A stretch of DNA of 64,000 bases from Photobacterium aquae (GCF_001029445.1 NZ_LDOT01000009.1:1-64000), one strand, 5' to 3'; counted from the stretch's first letter, positions 39,820 to 49,732 are shown. The notes: a model not told the origin generated them from the sequence alone. A program made the numbers and translations.

Positions 39820-41028
39820 TCACACAGCCTTTAACAGCAGCAGAGGAAGCATGGCTTCATTAACTTCCAATTTATTCGCCAATCCCTGATAAATATCATC
39901 GATACGCGAACCATGCTGACGGCTGCGATAATAAGTACTAAACACCAATGACATATCATCGATACCCAGCTCTTTACCGGCACCTATCAACGCTAACACG
40001 CCACGCAGATACACATAGTCCATCAATATCTTGCGAAATTGAGTGGCTGGCGTATCAGATGGAAAATCGGTGTCATACATTTGATAAACAAAGAAGTTAG
40101 CCCATACTGATGGATGCTTATCCATAAATGCGCTATAGCGAGTATTCAACCCTGTTTGCAGACACAGCGCCTGTAGAGCAAGATCATCACCAGCATCACT
40201 CACCCCATTTTGAATCCGCTCGCGCAGTTGCTCTGAACGACGATGAGTTTGCGCTTTATCCCTTAATATTGACCAAGCAAACTGAGCATTCAGTGACTTC
40301 AGAATAAAATCAACATTAAAACCCGTCGTTGTCGGCATCGTATCGAAATAAATGCCAATATCACCGCTCACCACCTCATCAATTATTTGAGCCAGTGCCG
40401 CCTGCTGAGCCTCTTGATCTTGTTCTACTGATTCCAGACGATTGAGCACCATACCAATGATAAACAATCGCTTGTCGAGTGACATTGACTCATCCCCCAG
40501 CAGTTGCAAAAACAAATCGCGGATGAGATCCAGATACCATGGAGGATTATAAGTCGGCGCGATATATCCTTTTTTCAGTTCTGTCGCAAACTCAAACTGC
40601 ATCGCCTCTGGGTCAAGCAACACCTTGCGCGCCACTTCAGGGCAAGAGAGAGTCAGTGAGCGTTGGATCTGATTACCCCGCACGTGCGTCAAGCGCGGAT
40701 AGGTTCGGCAAATTATCGACAAACGATCCGGACCGTGTTCTTTATGAACCCGGCATAGCCCATTTTCATCACGCAGACTACAAAAACCTTGCTCATCTAG
40801 CTTAATTGATGCATAAGTTTTTTGGCCTGGTGTGCGAACAAAAATTTCTTTTGCTTCGTTACGGAAAATACTCTTTTGGGTCATAAATTGATAAGTTGGC
40901 TTATCAATGTTTATCTTCCAGCCATAACAACAATTATCTTCACACTTATCAGCTATACACCTAAAATCCGAATAAAACTTTGGTGTAACAATAGTCTGCG
41001 GTGATACTACGGCGTGATTTCTTTTCAT
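39820..41028 (-). CDS. fliB: FliB-type flagellin lysine N-methylase, paralog 1
   Basis: 402 residues. The same cysteine pattern (CIADKCEDNCCYGW; FCSLRDENGLCRVHKEHG; ICRTYPR; LSCPEVARK) and the closing LPLLLLKAV match the second paralog. Its start is one base after the lafU stop, so it is part of the laf motor operon. FliB in Salmonella methylates flagellin lysines and raises filament hydrophobicity; use on lateral flagellin is inferred. Two tandem copies could differ in target lysines. Confidence 0.87.
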   Translation of the reverse strand: MKRNHAVVSPQTIVTPKFYSDFRCIADKCEDNCCYGWKINIDKPTYQFMTQKSIFRNEAKEIFVRTPGQKTYASIKLDEQGFCSLRDENGLCRVHKEHGPDRLSIICRTYPRLTHVRGNQIQRSLTLSCPEVARKVLLDPEAMQFEFATELKKGYIAPTYNPPWYLDLIRDLFLQLLGDESMSLDKRLFIIGMVLNRLESVEQDQEAQQAALAQIIDEVVSGDIGIYFDTMPTTTGFNVDFILKSLNAQFAWSILRDKAQTHRRSEQLRERIQNGVSDAGDDLALQALCLQTGLNTRYSAFMDKHPSVWANFFVYQMYDTDFPSDTPATQFRKILMDYVYLRGVLALIGAGKELGIDDMSLVFSTYYRSRQHGSRIDDIYQGLANKLEVNEAMLPLLLLKAV

Positions 41029-41029
41029 C

Positions 41030-42058
41030 TTAATTTACCATCACATCTAGTCGAGACACTGGCTGATTTGTTTCTGCAAAATGGCGAGCCTGTTCAAGAG
41101 CCAAGCCTTGGTGGTGTGGGGCTTGTGATTGAGATAGCTGCTGTGATCCCCCCTTACCGAACAACATTGCCAATTGAGCATCGGCCTCTGGGGTCAATAC
41201 CATGATCTCGATTCGGCGGTTCTGGCCACTGGTCGGGTGCTTCTCGTCAATCAACATCCGCTCGGCCATCGCCACCACCTGCATCACATTCTCTGGCGGC
41301 AGTCCGGTGTCCACCATAAATTGGCGCGCGGCCAAAGCGCGATCACCAGACAAGTTCCAGTTACTATAGGTTTTCGAGCGGTAGTGAGTGTTATCGGTAT
41401 GCCCACTTATCACCAAACGGTTCTTGATTTGCCCCAGCATCGGTGCCAGTTCGAACAGCATATCTTCAAAAAACGGCGTAATCACCGCACTGCCGCGGCT
41501 AAACATCGAATGATGATCGGTGTCCTGAATCAAAATCCGCAGACCTTGCGGAACCAGCTCTAATACCACGTTACTGCTGGCCGACAAAGCTTCCGCCATC
41601 TGCGACACCTCATTTGCCAACATACTCAACTGAGACGTTGTCAAATACTGCCCTTTAAGCATTGAGTTAAGCTGTCGACCGCGACCTGCATTGGCGGCAA
41701 TTTCCCCTTCAGGCAATTGCTGATGCAAAGATGGGCCAAGGGCATTGGGCCCATTGAATTTAGACTGTACAGGGTTTTCAAACGGCGAGGCCTGGCCACC
41801 AAAGTCAATAGGAAACGGGCTGTTGCGAATATCAAACAAGTTATCCATGCTGTCGAACACGCTACTATTCTGCAGCTGATACTGGATCTCCTCCCGCTCT
41901 TCCTGAGAGGCGATCTCCATGATCCACAACACCATAAAAAAGGCCATCATCGCAATAGCGAAGTCGGCGAAGGCAACCTTCCACGCCCCGCCATGCGACT
42001 CATCGTGATGGCCGCCTTTTTTCTTTTTGATAATAATTATCGGGTGATCGTTGGCCAT
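41030..42058 (-). CDS. lafU: Lateral flagellar motor protein LafU (MotB-like)
   Basis: A stator subunit that anchors MotA-like LafT to peptidoglycan. It has a single membrane helix (about 28-50) with the proton-accepting Asp32 (AFADFAIAMMAFF), a plug/linker region, and a C-terminal OmpA-like peptidoglycan-binding domain (ISGHTDNTHY, NLSGDRALAARQF, NRRIEIMV). Length is 342 residues. It lacks the PomB-type sodium features, in line with proton-driven lateral flagella. It starts two bases after lafT. Confidence 0.94.
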   Translation of the reverse strand: MANDHPIIIIKKKKGGHHDESHGGAWKVAFADFAIAMMAFFMVLWIMEIASQEEREEIQYQLQNSSVFDSMDNLFDIRNSPFPIDFGGQASPFENPVQSKFNGPNALGPSLHQQLPEGEIAANAGRGRQLNSMLKGQYLTTSQLSMLANEVSQMAEALSASSNVVLELVPQGLRILIQDTDHHSMFSRGSAVITPFFEDMLFELAPMLGQIKNRLVISGHTDNTHYRSKTYSNWNLSGDRALAARQFMVDTGLPPENVMQVVAMAERMLIDEKHPTSGQNRRIEIMVLTPEADAQLAMLFGKGGSQQLSQSQAPHHQGLALEQARHFAETNQPVSRLDVMVN

Positions 42059-42060
42059 AC

Positions 42061-42909
42061 TTACCCCTTGGCTACCCAGCCTTCCATCTCGGAAAACGAC
42101 GGCTTGTACTCGGTATGTAGCACTTTACGGCCAGCATCCAATGCCAACAAGGTTGGCTTGCCCTGAACCTGAGCCACCAAAATCGCCGCAGCCATGTTCA
42201 GTGCCATCATCTCTTTTTTAACCTGACCAGCCATGCCCGATGCCAACGGCTCGAACACCCCGTAGGCCATCAGTACGCCGAAGAAGGTACCCACCAGTGC
42301 CGCAGCAACCTTCACCCCAATCAGGGTCAGCGGGCCACCGATATTCTGCATAGTTACCACAATACCCAATACCGCCGCCACGATACCAAAGCCCGGCATT
42401 GCCTCACCCACTTTGCCCATCGCCTTCGACGGGCGCAGCAAGTCTTCTTCCAGAGTATGTAGCTCCACTTCCAATGCCGCTTCAAGATCATGATGGTTCA
42501 TTTTGCCCATCGCCATCATCCGCAGGTTATCGGTGATAAAACTGAGCAGGACATTGGAATTGGCGATTTCAGGATAACGATTGAAAATATCGCTACCCGC
42601 TGGATTCTCGATATGGTCATCAAGCTTCTTGATACCGTCTTTACGGATAATCTCCAGCAATTCAAACATCACTTCCAACAGGGCTTTGTAGTAATCCTGA
42701 CTGTAGCCTTTACCCATCAGCATCTTGATCCGAGTTAGGATATTCTTGATCACATACGATGGGTTGGAAATTACCAAGGCACCAATAGCGGCCCCGAGAA
42801 TAATAATAAATTCAGCAGGCTGCCACAGGGCTGCCATTTTGCCGGTCGCCATAAGGTAACCGCCGGTTACACTACCAAAGACGATAATAAAACCAAGGAT
42901 CGTTTGCAT
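42061..42909 (-). CDS. lafT: Lateral flagellar motor protein LafT (MotA-like)
   Basis: A stator subunit with four predicted helices (about 3-20, 33-51, 172-192, 203-225) and a cytoplasmic loop carrying the charged residues that contact FliG (DLLRPSKAMGKVGEAMPGFG). The 282-residue length and sequence are MotA-like rather than PomA-like, indicating a proton motor. It is organised lafS-lafT-lafU, tightly spaced. Confidence 0.94.
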   Translation of the reverse strand: MQTILGFIIVFGSVTGGYLMATGKMAALWQPAEFIIILGAAIGALVISNPSYVIKNILTRIKMLMGKGYSQDYYKALLEVMFELLEIIRKDGIKKLDDHIENPAGSDIFNRYPEIANSNVLLSFITDNLRMMAMGKMNHHDLEAALEVELHTLEEDLLRPSKAMGKVGEAMPGFGIVAAVLGIVVTMQNIGGPLTLIGVKVAAALVGTFFGVLMAYGVFEPLASGMAGQVKKEMMALNMAAAILVAQVQGKPTLLALDAGRKVLHTEYKPSFSEMEGWVAKG

Positions 42910-42921
42910 TGTTGCGCTCCG

Positions 42922-43677
42922 TTACGCTGATTCCCGCCAATCAGCCAGCAAAGAATTTAGCGTTTTAAGTGCCTTACTGTGGATCTGACTGATACGGGCT
43001 TCCGTCACCTCAAAGGCCAAGGCTATTTCTTTAAGATTCATTTCATGTTCGTAATAAAAGGTCAGGATCAGCTGCTCGCGCTCGCTTAACTGGCTCAACG
43101 CCCCCTTCAATGCCCCTTTGAGCGCCTCGCGCTCATGGGAGTGACACTGAAAGCTCAGGCCGAAGAACTGCTCCCCGCTCTCCATCACCGCTTCGAAACT
43201 ACCAAGGTGTTCAGCCTCGTTATCCAAACGGCGCTGCTGCACTTCCTCGAGGGGAATGTCCAGCGCATCAGCGAGCTCCCGCTCGGTCGGCGTCCGCCCC
43301 AGCTTGCGGCTGAGTTGGCGTTCATGATCCCGCATCTCGTGACCACGCTGGCGGGTCCGGCGCGAACGCCAGTCCATCCGCCGCAGATCATCGAGGATCG
43401 CCCCTCGGATCCGCTGCACTGCTATCCGCTCCAGAGCCTCGCCGTCAAGCTCGGCATGGCGGCGGATCACCTCCAGCAATGCCACCAGACCGACCTGCTC
43501 CATGTCTTCAAGGGTCATCAACGACGTCACCTGCGCCGTCATATGACGACACACCCGCCTAACCAAACCGGCATGGCGACGAAGCAAGCCTTCTTCTCGA
43601 GCCCGATCGACCGCCTGCTGGCTTTGCTGATAGGCCATCAGCCCTTCTTGAGCCGGGGAAATAAGCGCGCCTTGCAC
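42922..43677 (-). CDS. lafS: Lateral flagellar sigma-28 factor LafS
   Basis: A FliA-family sigma factor that drives late lateral genes such as lafA. It has sigma region 2 (residues about 30-100: RRVCRHMTAQVTSL..DMEQVGLVALLE), region 3 (KLGRTPTERELADAL) and region 4 helix-turn-helix (MNLKEIALAFEVTEARISQIHSKALK). The start is GTG with AAGGAGG four bases upstream. Length is 251 residues. Its anti-sigma FlgM is encoded at 60694 in the same cluster. Confidence 0.95.
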   Translation of the reverse strand: MQGALISPAQEGLMAYQQSQQAVDRAREEGLLRRHAGLVRRVCRHMTAQVTSLMTLEDMEQVGLVALLEVIRRHAELDGEALERIAVQRIRGAILDDLRRMDWRSRRTRQRGHEMRDHERQLSRKLGRTPTERELADALDIPLEEVQQRRLDNEAEHLGSFEAVMESGEQFFGLSFQCHSHEREALKGALKGALSQLSEREQLILTFYYEHEMNLKEIALAFEVTEARISQIHSKALKTLNSLLADWRESA

Positions 43678-43686
43678 ACCGCCTCC

Positions 43687-44187
43687 TTACTGGATAACCA
43701 TTTTGGTGATCAACACCTTGTCAAGGCCGCTACTGCCAGCCATGCTCTGCATCACATTACGGATATCAGTCAATAGTTGCGCCTCGAGAGCCGGAATTGC
43801 ATTCTGAGCAGTTAAATCCTCATAAGCTTTCTGGCTCACCGCAGAAATCACCGTGTTACGGATCAACGGGGTGTAATCGGTAAGCAAATCCATCTGCGCT
43901 TGGTCATAACCCATAAGGGCGATTTCCAGCATCAGATAATGCAAGTGCTGATCACCCTGCACACTGACCACAAATTTGGTCATAGGCTGGAAAATCGGCT
44001 TTTTGACCCGTACCGCCGCTCCTTCCGCAGCCTGTGCCTGCTTGAGTGCCACAGTATTAGCCTGCGACTGCTGCCACCAGAACCAACCACCACCACCGGC
44101 AAGGGCTAGAACCAGCACAGCAACGGCTGCCAACACTAATTTATTATTTTTTTTTGGTTGAACATCTTCTGTCATATCACTACTCAC
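43687..44187 (-). CDS. lafF: FliL-like protein LafF
   Basis: A 166-residue inner-membrane protein with one N-terminal helix (about 17-38) and a periplasmic FliL domain that ends ..DKVLITKMVIQ. FliL-family proteins associate with the stator and basal body. It sits between lafE and lafS, as in V. parahaemolyticus lateral clusters. Confidence 0.85.
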   Translation of the reverse strand: MSSDMTEDVQPKKNNKLVLAAVAVLVLALAGGGGWFWWQQSQANTVALKQAQAAEGAAVRVKKPIFQPMTKFVVSVQGDQHLHYLMLEIALMGYDQAQMDLLTDYTPLIRNTVISAVSQKAYEDLTAQNAIPALEAQLLTDIRNVMQSMAGSSGLDKVLITKMVIQ

Positions 44188-44218
44188 AGGCCAGCCGAAT
44201 GCTGGCCAACGTTAAGGG

Positions 44219-45421
44219 TTACACCATAGATTCAAAACGTGAACCCAGCGTATAGGCAGGGATTGACCCCATCGCCGGCACAATATCATTCGTCGCAATC
44301 AGCTCTTCGTCCGCTGAAGGCTGCTGCTGTGATTGGTTCTGCTGCTGGGTGCCACTCGACACCGACACATCTACCAAGTCCATATTACTCATGCCGAAAT
44401 CCATCCGCAGGCGGTCAGCGTTAGCCGCCAACGCCTCGCGCAACTGGGGGTGGGCGGCAGTGAAATGCACACTGGCTTTATCACCATCAACCCGCACCGT
44501 CACCTCAAGCCGACCCAACTCTGGCGGATCGAGACGAACATGCGCTTTTTGCAAGTGATCCTGACTGCTCACGCTCATTCGCGCGCGCAGCTGTTCCACC
44601 AAATCACGCCCCCAGTCCGGCTCGCTGACATCCACCTGGGCCTGCCACTGCTGTGGCAGGGCTTCACTACCCGTTGCCGTCATCGCGGTTGGAGTGGGTG
44701 CAGCCCCTGCCGTCGGCATTGCCGCCGGAGCAAGCACCATTGGTTGGCCATTAGCCTGAGCCAACAGTTGCCCCAATGACTCAGTCAGCTGCGGTGTATG
44801 GCTGGCTGGCTGAGCTGGCACAGAACTGGCCGCCGCGGCTAATGACTGCGGCATAATCGTCACCTCGGGCTGAGCCTGACGACCTATCAAGGCAGCCTCT
44901 GTGACAGAGGTCGCCGCCATACCATGACTTGGCTGAGCCATTAAACTATTGGCCTGAAATGCCAATGGTTTATTACCCACTGTTAACGGCTGGCTGGCAA
45001 CCAGTTCCCCTTGCGGCAATGACTGACCCAACTGGGCCACGACTCCTGTCAGCGCCTTCGGCAATGCACCTTGCTGCGCCTGAAGCTCAAGCTGCTGCAA
45101 TGCCTGCTCGGGATCCGGCTGAGCCGCCAGCCACTGGGCCAGCATGGCTACCAAATCGGCCTCGTCTCCCTGAGCCTGACTTTTTCCCTGCAGCCACTCC
45201 TTGATTAATGCCTCACGATCAGGTCCCGCCATCTGCGCGGCATCATCGGCCTGAGCCTGAAGGTTTTGCTGTTCAGGCTGGGACTGAGTGGCTGAGTTAT
45301 CCCCTTCACGCAAAACTTGCTCAAACGACGATGCGCTATCGCTATTGCCCTGACCTGCCTGCACCGAGGCGGGTGCCGCGCTGTTCGGCACGGCAGGGGA
45401 CGAGGATACAGAAACTTGCAT
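44219..45421 (-). CDS. lafE: Hook-length control protein LafE (FliK-like)
   Basis: A 400-residue protein whose low-complexity Gln/Ala/Pro-rich N-terminal two thirds acts as a ruler. The C-terminal Flg_hook domain (about 275-370) has the typical LDPPELGRLEVTVRV and LREALAANADRLR segments. It is secreted during hook assembly and switches export specificity. Confidence 0.9.
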   Translation of the reverse strand: MQVSVSSSPAVPNSAAPASVQAGQGNSDSASSFEQVLREGDNSATQSQPEQQNLQAQADDAAQMAGPDREALIKEWLQGKSQAQGDEADLVAMLAQWLAAQPDPEQALQQLELQAQQGALPKALTGVVAQLGQSLPQGELVASQPLTVGNKPLAFQANSLMAQPSHGMAATSVTEAALIGRQAQPEVTIMPQSLAAAASSVPAQPASHTPQLTESLGQLLAQANGQPMVLAPAAMPTAGAAPTPTAMTATGSEALPQQWQAQVDVSEPDWGRDLVEQLRARMSVSSQDHLQKAHVRLDPPELGRLEVTVRVDGDKASVHFTAAHPQLREALAANADRLRMDFGMSNMDLVDVSVSSGTQQQNQSQQQPSADEELIATNDIVPAMGSIPAYTLGSRFESMV

Positions 45422-45433
45422 AGTAATTTTCCG

Positions 45434-45739
45434 TTACTGGTGTTGCAAATAGGCCAGCACCCCTTCGCGGTTGCCGGCCTGTTGAGTAATTTGACGCTGG
45501 GTCGCTGCCTTTTCGGTTTCTCCAGCTGCAATCATTTCACTGTAAAACGCATTGAGCTGACGCAGTTGGTGTTGAATATCCGGCTCGGAGCGGCGTCCCT
45601 GTATTTTTGGCAGAGCCTGTTGCAGCTTGGCATCAAGCTCGGCCAGCTGATCCCAGTTTCCGGCATTCAGGGCCTGTTGCATCCGCATCAACATCGCCGC
45701 CAACTGCTGATCAATACGGCTCACAGTAGGTCGCTTCAC
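45434..45739 (-). CDS. lafD: Small lateral flagellar protein LafD (FliT-like chaperone)
   Basis: A 101-residue, mostly helical protein in the position of lafD/fliT, the export chaperone for the filament cap FliD. It overlaps lafC by four bases. Sequence similarity is weak by eye, so the call leans on size and synteny. Confidence 0.7.
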   Translation of the reverse strand: MKRPTVSRIDQQLAAMLMRMQQALNAGNWDQLAELDAKLQQALPKIQGRRSEPDIQHQLRQLNAFYSEMIAAGETEKAATQRQITQQAGNREGVLAYLQHQ

Positions 45740-46143
45740 TGCGCAGCACCCACTTTGACATTCTCAGGCTTGAGCACCACCCAACCTTCGAGAATATCAG
45801 TAATCAAGCGAGTGACTTCATCGATCCCTGCCACATCGTTATTAATATTGGCTTCGAACAGACGACGACCGCAGTAATCGTACAGACGGAACATCTCCTG
45901 GGTCACTTCACCGCCCTTCTCTTCGTCGAGCACCGAGCTCAGGCCGTTAAGAATGTCGAGGCACTTGGAAATGGTCAGCCCCTTATCGGCTATCTGGCCT
46001 CGCTCCATAAAACCACGAGCGCGGCTGAGGTTATCCAACAAGCCTTCAAGCAGCATTTGGATCAAACGGTGCGGGCTGGCAGAGGCCGCCTGGGCATTAT
46101 TCTGGGCATTTTGGTAGGCACCCAAGCCTTCTTGGTTCATCAT
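45736..46143 (-). CDS. lafC: Flagellin chaperone LafC (FliS)
   Basis: A 135-residue FliS homolog: LGAYQNAQNNAQAASASPHRLIQMLLEGLL and the helical core with ..KGGEVTQEMFRLYDYCGRRLFEANINND are typical. It binds the flagellin C-terminus before export. It is followed by the overlapping lafD gene. Confidence 0.93.
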   Translation of the reverse strand: MMNQEGLGAYQNAQNNAQAASASPHRLIQMLLEGLLDNLSRARGFMERGQIADKGLTISKCLDILNGLSSVLDEEKGGEVTQEMFRLYDYCGRRLFEANINNDVAGIDEVTRLITDILEGWVVLKPENVKVGAAQ

Positions 46144-46226
46144 GGTTCTATCTTTCGTATTCTATGATTTGACGCGTATTTTCCAAACTACAAAGCCGGG
46201 TATCGCTACCCGGCCAAAAACAAGAC

Positions 46227-47840
46227 TTACATCAACATGCTGATCATCATGTTCTGGGTCTGGTTCATCTGAGCGATCTGGCTATCCATCTTGGCATAGT
46301 AATCACGCAGCGATACCGTCTTGGCCTCCATCCGAAGATCAAGCTGTTCACGCTCTTCAATAATGCGCTTATTATCTGCATCCAAACGGTCCTGACGAAC
46401 ATCAAACAAACCACCGTTTTTATGGTAATCATCAAGCACCGTCAGCATATTGGTCATCATGCCCGGCTTGCTGTCATCCAGCGGATCACCCATGAACAAG
46501 TTGGCGATTTCATTGAAGTTATCTTCCAGCGCCTTATCCATCTTGGTCTGGTCTATTTCCAGTGTGCCGCTGACGGTAGTAGTGATCCCCAACTGCGAAA
46601 GCGTTTCCAAACTCGAGGCACTGTATTCAGCCGAAATCACTTCGCGCAAGCGCGACACCATAGAGCGCACACCGGCATCACCAGATAGAGCCGCAGCTTG
46701 CTCTTCGCTCGACTTGGTGTAGGTGTTGACGGTTTCCATCACCTTGTTGTAGCTGTCGACAAACTTCTTGACCGTGTCCTTGACCCCGGCCTCGTCGCGA
46801 GCCACCTTAACGGTTACCTTACCTGGCTCTTTCAAGGTCAAGGTCAAACCGTCGAGTACATTTTCCATCTTGTTGGTGGCAGATGTCAGCTCAATCGCAC
46901 CGTTAATCGGTTTACCATCAGCATCTGTTTCACCCAACACTACCTTGGCGTCTTTGGCGGCCTGAAGGGATGTTCCCATATCAGTAATTGTCGGCGGCGG
47001 CATCACCACATTGCCGGTATCATCCAGCTTGACCGCTGTCATCCCCGTCACAGATAACATCTGGTTAGCATTAGCCGTTCCGGTATCTTTGGCATTGAGC
47101 ACCATGGTCACCTTGCCATCGGTCTGCACCAGCGAGACCTTGGCACCATCGGCATTCTCATGGTTATTGAGCGCTATCTGCACCTCTTCAATTGACATCC
47201 CATGATTGTTCAGGCGATCAATTTTCTTATCGAATTCGGCAACGCCCTTGTCAAAAGCTTCTTGGGCATCTTTGTCTTCAGCCAACTTGGCTTTGGCTTC
47301 GTCTTTCCAATTCGGGTTTTTCGCCGGATCAGTCTCGATATTGTTCTTGTTGGCAATATCAGTCAGCTTGTCGTTAATATAGGCGTCTTTCTTATCCGCC
47401 TGCGCCTGGCTGAGCTTTTGCTTTTCTGCCGCAATATCCAGCGTGACTTCACCCTTAGGGGTGGTGTACTTAATCACCCCTTGCGATAGCAGGCTATCTT
47501 TCTCGACAGTCAGCAACTTATCACGCCCCGCCTGCGCCAACTGGGTCACGTTGAAGTTATATTCACCGGCCATTGCCCCAGCGCCAACACTGGCACCGAG
47601 TACATCGCTGTTACTCAACTCCGATTTCAGCTTGTTAAGCTCAGTGGCGGAATTCAAGTCTTCCACTGTATCGCGAAAGCTGTTGATAGTATTCTGAATT
47701 TCTTTCAGCGCATCCATCTCAGCTTCGTTCATCGCCTCTTGGCGGTTGAGCTGGTTGTCTTTCGGTGCCCGCTCGGCGGCAACAATCACCTCGATCATGG
47801 CATTAAAATCGAGACCTGAACCAATACCTGTCATAAACAT
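46227..47840 (-). CDS. lafB: Lateral filament cap protein LafB (FliD)
   Basis: The filament cap, exported and placed at the tip to fold incoming flagellin. FliD_N (GIGSGLDFNAMIEVIVAAERAP) and FliD_C domains with terminal coiled coils are present. The start ATG at 47840 has AGGAG eight bases upstream; a longer frame from 47858 has none. It gives 537 residues, longer than many FliD proteins (about 450), owing to a charged central insertion near residues 130-230 rich in Asp, Lys and Asn. Confidence 0.93.
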   Translation of the reverse strand: MFMTGIGSGLDFNAMIEVIVAAERAPKDNQLNRQEAMNEAEMDALKEIQNTINSFRDTVEDLNSATELNKLKSELSNSDVLGASVGAGAMAGEYNFNVTQLAQAGRDKLLTVEKDSLLSQGVIKYTTPKGEVTLDIAAEKQKLSQAQADKKDAYINDKLTDIANKNNIETDPAKNPNWKDEAKAKLAEDKDAQEAFDKGVAEFDKKIDRLNNHGMSIEEVQIALNNHENADGAKVSLVQTDGKVTMVLNAKDTGTANANQMLSVTGMTAVKLDDTGNVVMPPPTITDMGTSLQAAKDAKVVLGETDADGKPINGAIELTSATNKMENVLDGLTLTLKEPGKVTVKVARDEAGVKDTVKKFVDSYNKVMETVNTYTKSSEEQAAALSGDAGVRSMVSRLREVISAEYSASSLETLSQLGITTTVSGTLEIDQTKMDKALEDNFNEIANLFMGDPLDDSKPGMMTNMLTVLDDYHKNGGLFDVRQDRLDADNKRIIEEREQLDLRMEAKTVSLRDYYAKMDSQIAQMNQTQNMMISMLM

Positions 47841-48006
47841 ACGGCGTTCTCCTGTCATGGCCCGGCCGAGCTAGCTCACACCTTACGTGACACTGCTAGA
47901 GCCAACGGCATAATAAGCAAAAAACATACCATTTATTTGAATGACTGCCATTCAAACAGTTGGGTGTTTTTCTAAAAAAAAAAAAGGGAATTTTTAAGAC
48001 GTCAGA

Positions 48007-48038
48007 TAAAAAACGAGCGGAAGTAAAACTTCCGCTCG
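48007..48038 (-). terminator. Intrinsic terminator of lafA
   Basis: A perfect 11-bp stem CGAGCGGAAGT / ACTTCCGCTCG with a three-base loop, followed on the minus strand by six T residues. It begins about 28 bases after the lafA stop and should separate lafA from lafB transcription. Confidence 0.95.
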
Positions 48039-48065
48039 GAAATGAAAATCGATAGGAAGAATCGA

Positions 48066-49322
48066 TTAACGCAGTAGCTGAGAAACCATGCTTGGCATCT
48101 GGTTAGCCTGAGACAGTACAGTGATACCAGCCTGCATCATAGTGTTCTGCTTAGTCATGTTTGCAGATTCAGCAGCGATGTCTGCGTCCATGATTCGACC
48201 TTTAGCTACAGACATGTTTTCTGCGATGTTGCCTAGGTTGTTAATAGTAGACTGGAAGCGGTTCTGCGTAGCACCAAGTTCAGCACGAACAGCCCCCACT
48301 TTATCAATCATCAAATCGATATTTGTCATTGCTGAACCAGCTTTATCTTCTGAACCAATTCCATCGGCCAAAGTGGTTGTTTTTAGATCATCGCTTTCTA
48401 GAGTAACATTAATTACGTTTGGATCAGATACTGTAGCATTAATACCCGCGGCTTTTGCCTTACCCTCAAAATCTGACAGGTCATATTTCCCATCAGTTGC
48501 TGTTAGACCAGATAAATCAGGCTTACCATCTGTATCAACTAATCCTTCAAGAGCTGTGGTAAAATCAGTCCCTTTCTGTGCTATAGCAATGTTAGCTGCA
48601 TCTAATTTTACTTGAATTTTACCTGATGCTGTTGAAACAACCCCTGTGATGCCGTATTTATCAAGAAATGCATTAGCATCATCTTCTGTAGCGAACGCTG
48701 TATCAGTGGCTGTATTTGCTGTCAGACCATCTAACTCCGTCAACTGCGTTTTGTCAGCCGTCACTGCTGCTTCATCCGCAAATCCAGCATCTGACATTGC
48801 GCTTGAAATAGCCTCTTTTGCTTGAGACTCACTTAAAGCTGTCATATCAACAGTTTGAACATCTGCACCCACTTGGAAGTTCACACCATCGCCACCCAAC
48901 TTATCAAACAGCTTCTCGCCTTTACCGTAAGTGGTTGTATCAATGATACGGTCCAGTTCTTTAGTTAGTGCTTTAAATTCTTTATCCAATGCATCACGGT
49001 CTGATTGCGAATTAGTGCCGTTCTTAGACTGTACCGCTAGGTCACGCTGACGCTGCAGGATGTTAGTGAATTCCTGTAGCGCACCTTCAGCAGTCTGTGC
49101 CATAGAGATACCGTCGTTAGCGTTACGCTTAGCAACGTTCAGACCGTTAACCTGAGAAGTCATACGGTTAGCAATCTGCAGGCCAGCAGCGTCATCTTTT
49201 GCGCTGTTGATACGTAGGCCAGTAGACAGGCGCTGTAGTGAGCTGTTAAGTGAGCCCTGAGTGTTTAGCAGGCTACGCTGCGCATTCATTGATGCGAAGT
49301 TAGTGTTGATTGTCATTGACAT
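48066..49322 (-). CDS. lafA: Lateral flagellin LafA
   Basis: A 418-residue flagellin with conserved N-terminal ([41 protein letters not shown]) and C-terminal (..[26 protein letters not shown]) D0/D1 domains. The central part (about residues 155-335) is extra and AT-rich with different codon use; V. parahaemolyticus LafA is only about 284 residues. GAGGA lies eight bases before the ATG at 49322. The upstream region has a GCCGGCAA that could be part of a sigma-28 -10, but its -35 is poor. Lysines in the central domain are candidate FliB targets. Confidence 0.95.
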   Translation of the reverse strand: MSMTINTNFASMNAQRSLLNTQGSLNSSLQRLSTGLRINSAKDDAAGLQIANRMTSQVNGLNVAKRNANDGISMAQTAEGALQEFTNILQRQRDLAVQSKNGTNSQSDRDALDKEFKALTKELDRIIDTTTYGKGEKLFDKLGGDGVNFQVGADVQTVDMTALSESQAKEAISSAMSDAGFADEAAVTADKTQLTELDGLTANTATDTAFATEDDANAFLDKYGITGVVSTASGKIQVKLDAANIAIAQKGTDFTTALEGLVDTDGKPDLSGLTATDGKYDLSDFEGKAKAAGINATVSDPNVINVTLESDDLKTTTLADGIGSEDKAGSAMTNIDLMIDKVGAVRAELGATQNRFQSTINNLGNIAENMSVAKGRIMDADIAAESANMTKQNTMMQAGITVLSQANQMPSMVSQLLR

Positions 49323-49732
49323 GGAACGATTCCTCTATATAGGACTAACATCTCCCGGCTTGATTGCCGGCGGTTAAGCTTTTGCTATTTCCATCAAGCG
49401 ACCCCCTAACCTGTTCACTTAACCCTTTTTCGCATTTTTTTTTCATGACACTGTTTTTTGGAAGCAAGACAACAGATTTAAACCAAGCAGGGTGACGAGC
49501 CAAACAGAACGATATAGAAATACGCTACAGGCATACCCGTTATTACGGAAAATGCCACCCCAAAGCGAATCTCACCCGAACATACCAAATGAACACACAA
49601 AAACAGCAACAGTTCGGATCACGTGACAGCGCAAAGAACAAAACAAAAGGGCGAGGAACAATAAAGAGTGATCCCCTTTCTTATTCCTCGCCCTTTGGCG
49701 TTTATTTTTACACTACAGATATAAAGTGCGCG
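49323..49732. other. Region between lafA and the LafW-like gene
   Basis: 410 bases without a gene. It includes the lafA leader with a CCGGC/GCCGG hairpin, long T-runs on the plus strand around 49426-49458, and the terminator hairpin of the upstream minus-strand gene (49646-49696). Confidence 0.6.
49646..49696 (-). terminator. Long-stem hairpin ending the flgB-to-lafW transcript
   Basis: AAAGGGCGAGGAA pairs perfectly with TTCCTCGCCCTTT (13 bp) across a 25-base loop. On the minus strand it is followed by TGTTTTG, a weak U-tract. It lies about 35 bases past the stop of the gene at 49733. Confidence 0.75.

Noticed and set aside
49321..49440. Sigma-28 promoter of lafA
   Set aside because: Expected biologically, but only a partial -10 (GCCGGCAA) and a poor -35 could be found, so it is mentioned only in the lafA entry.
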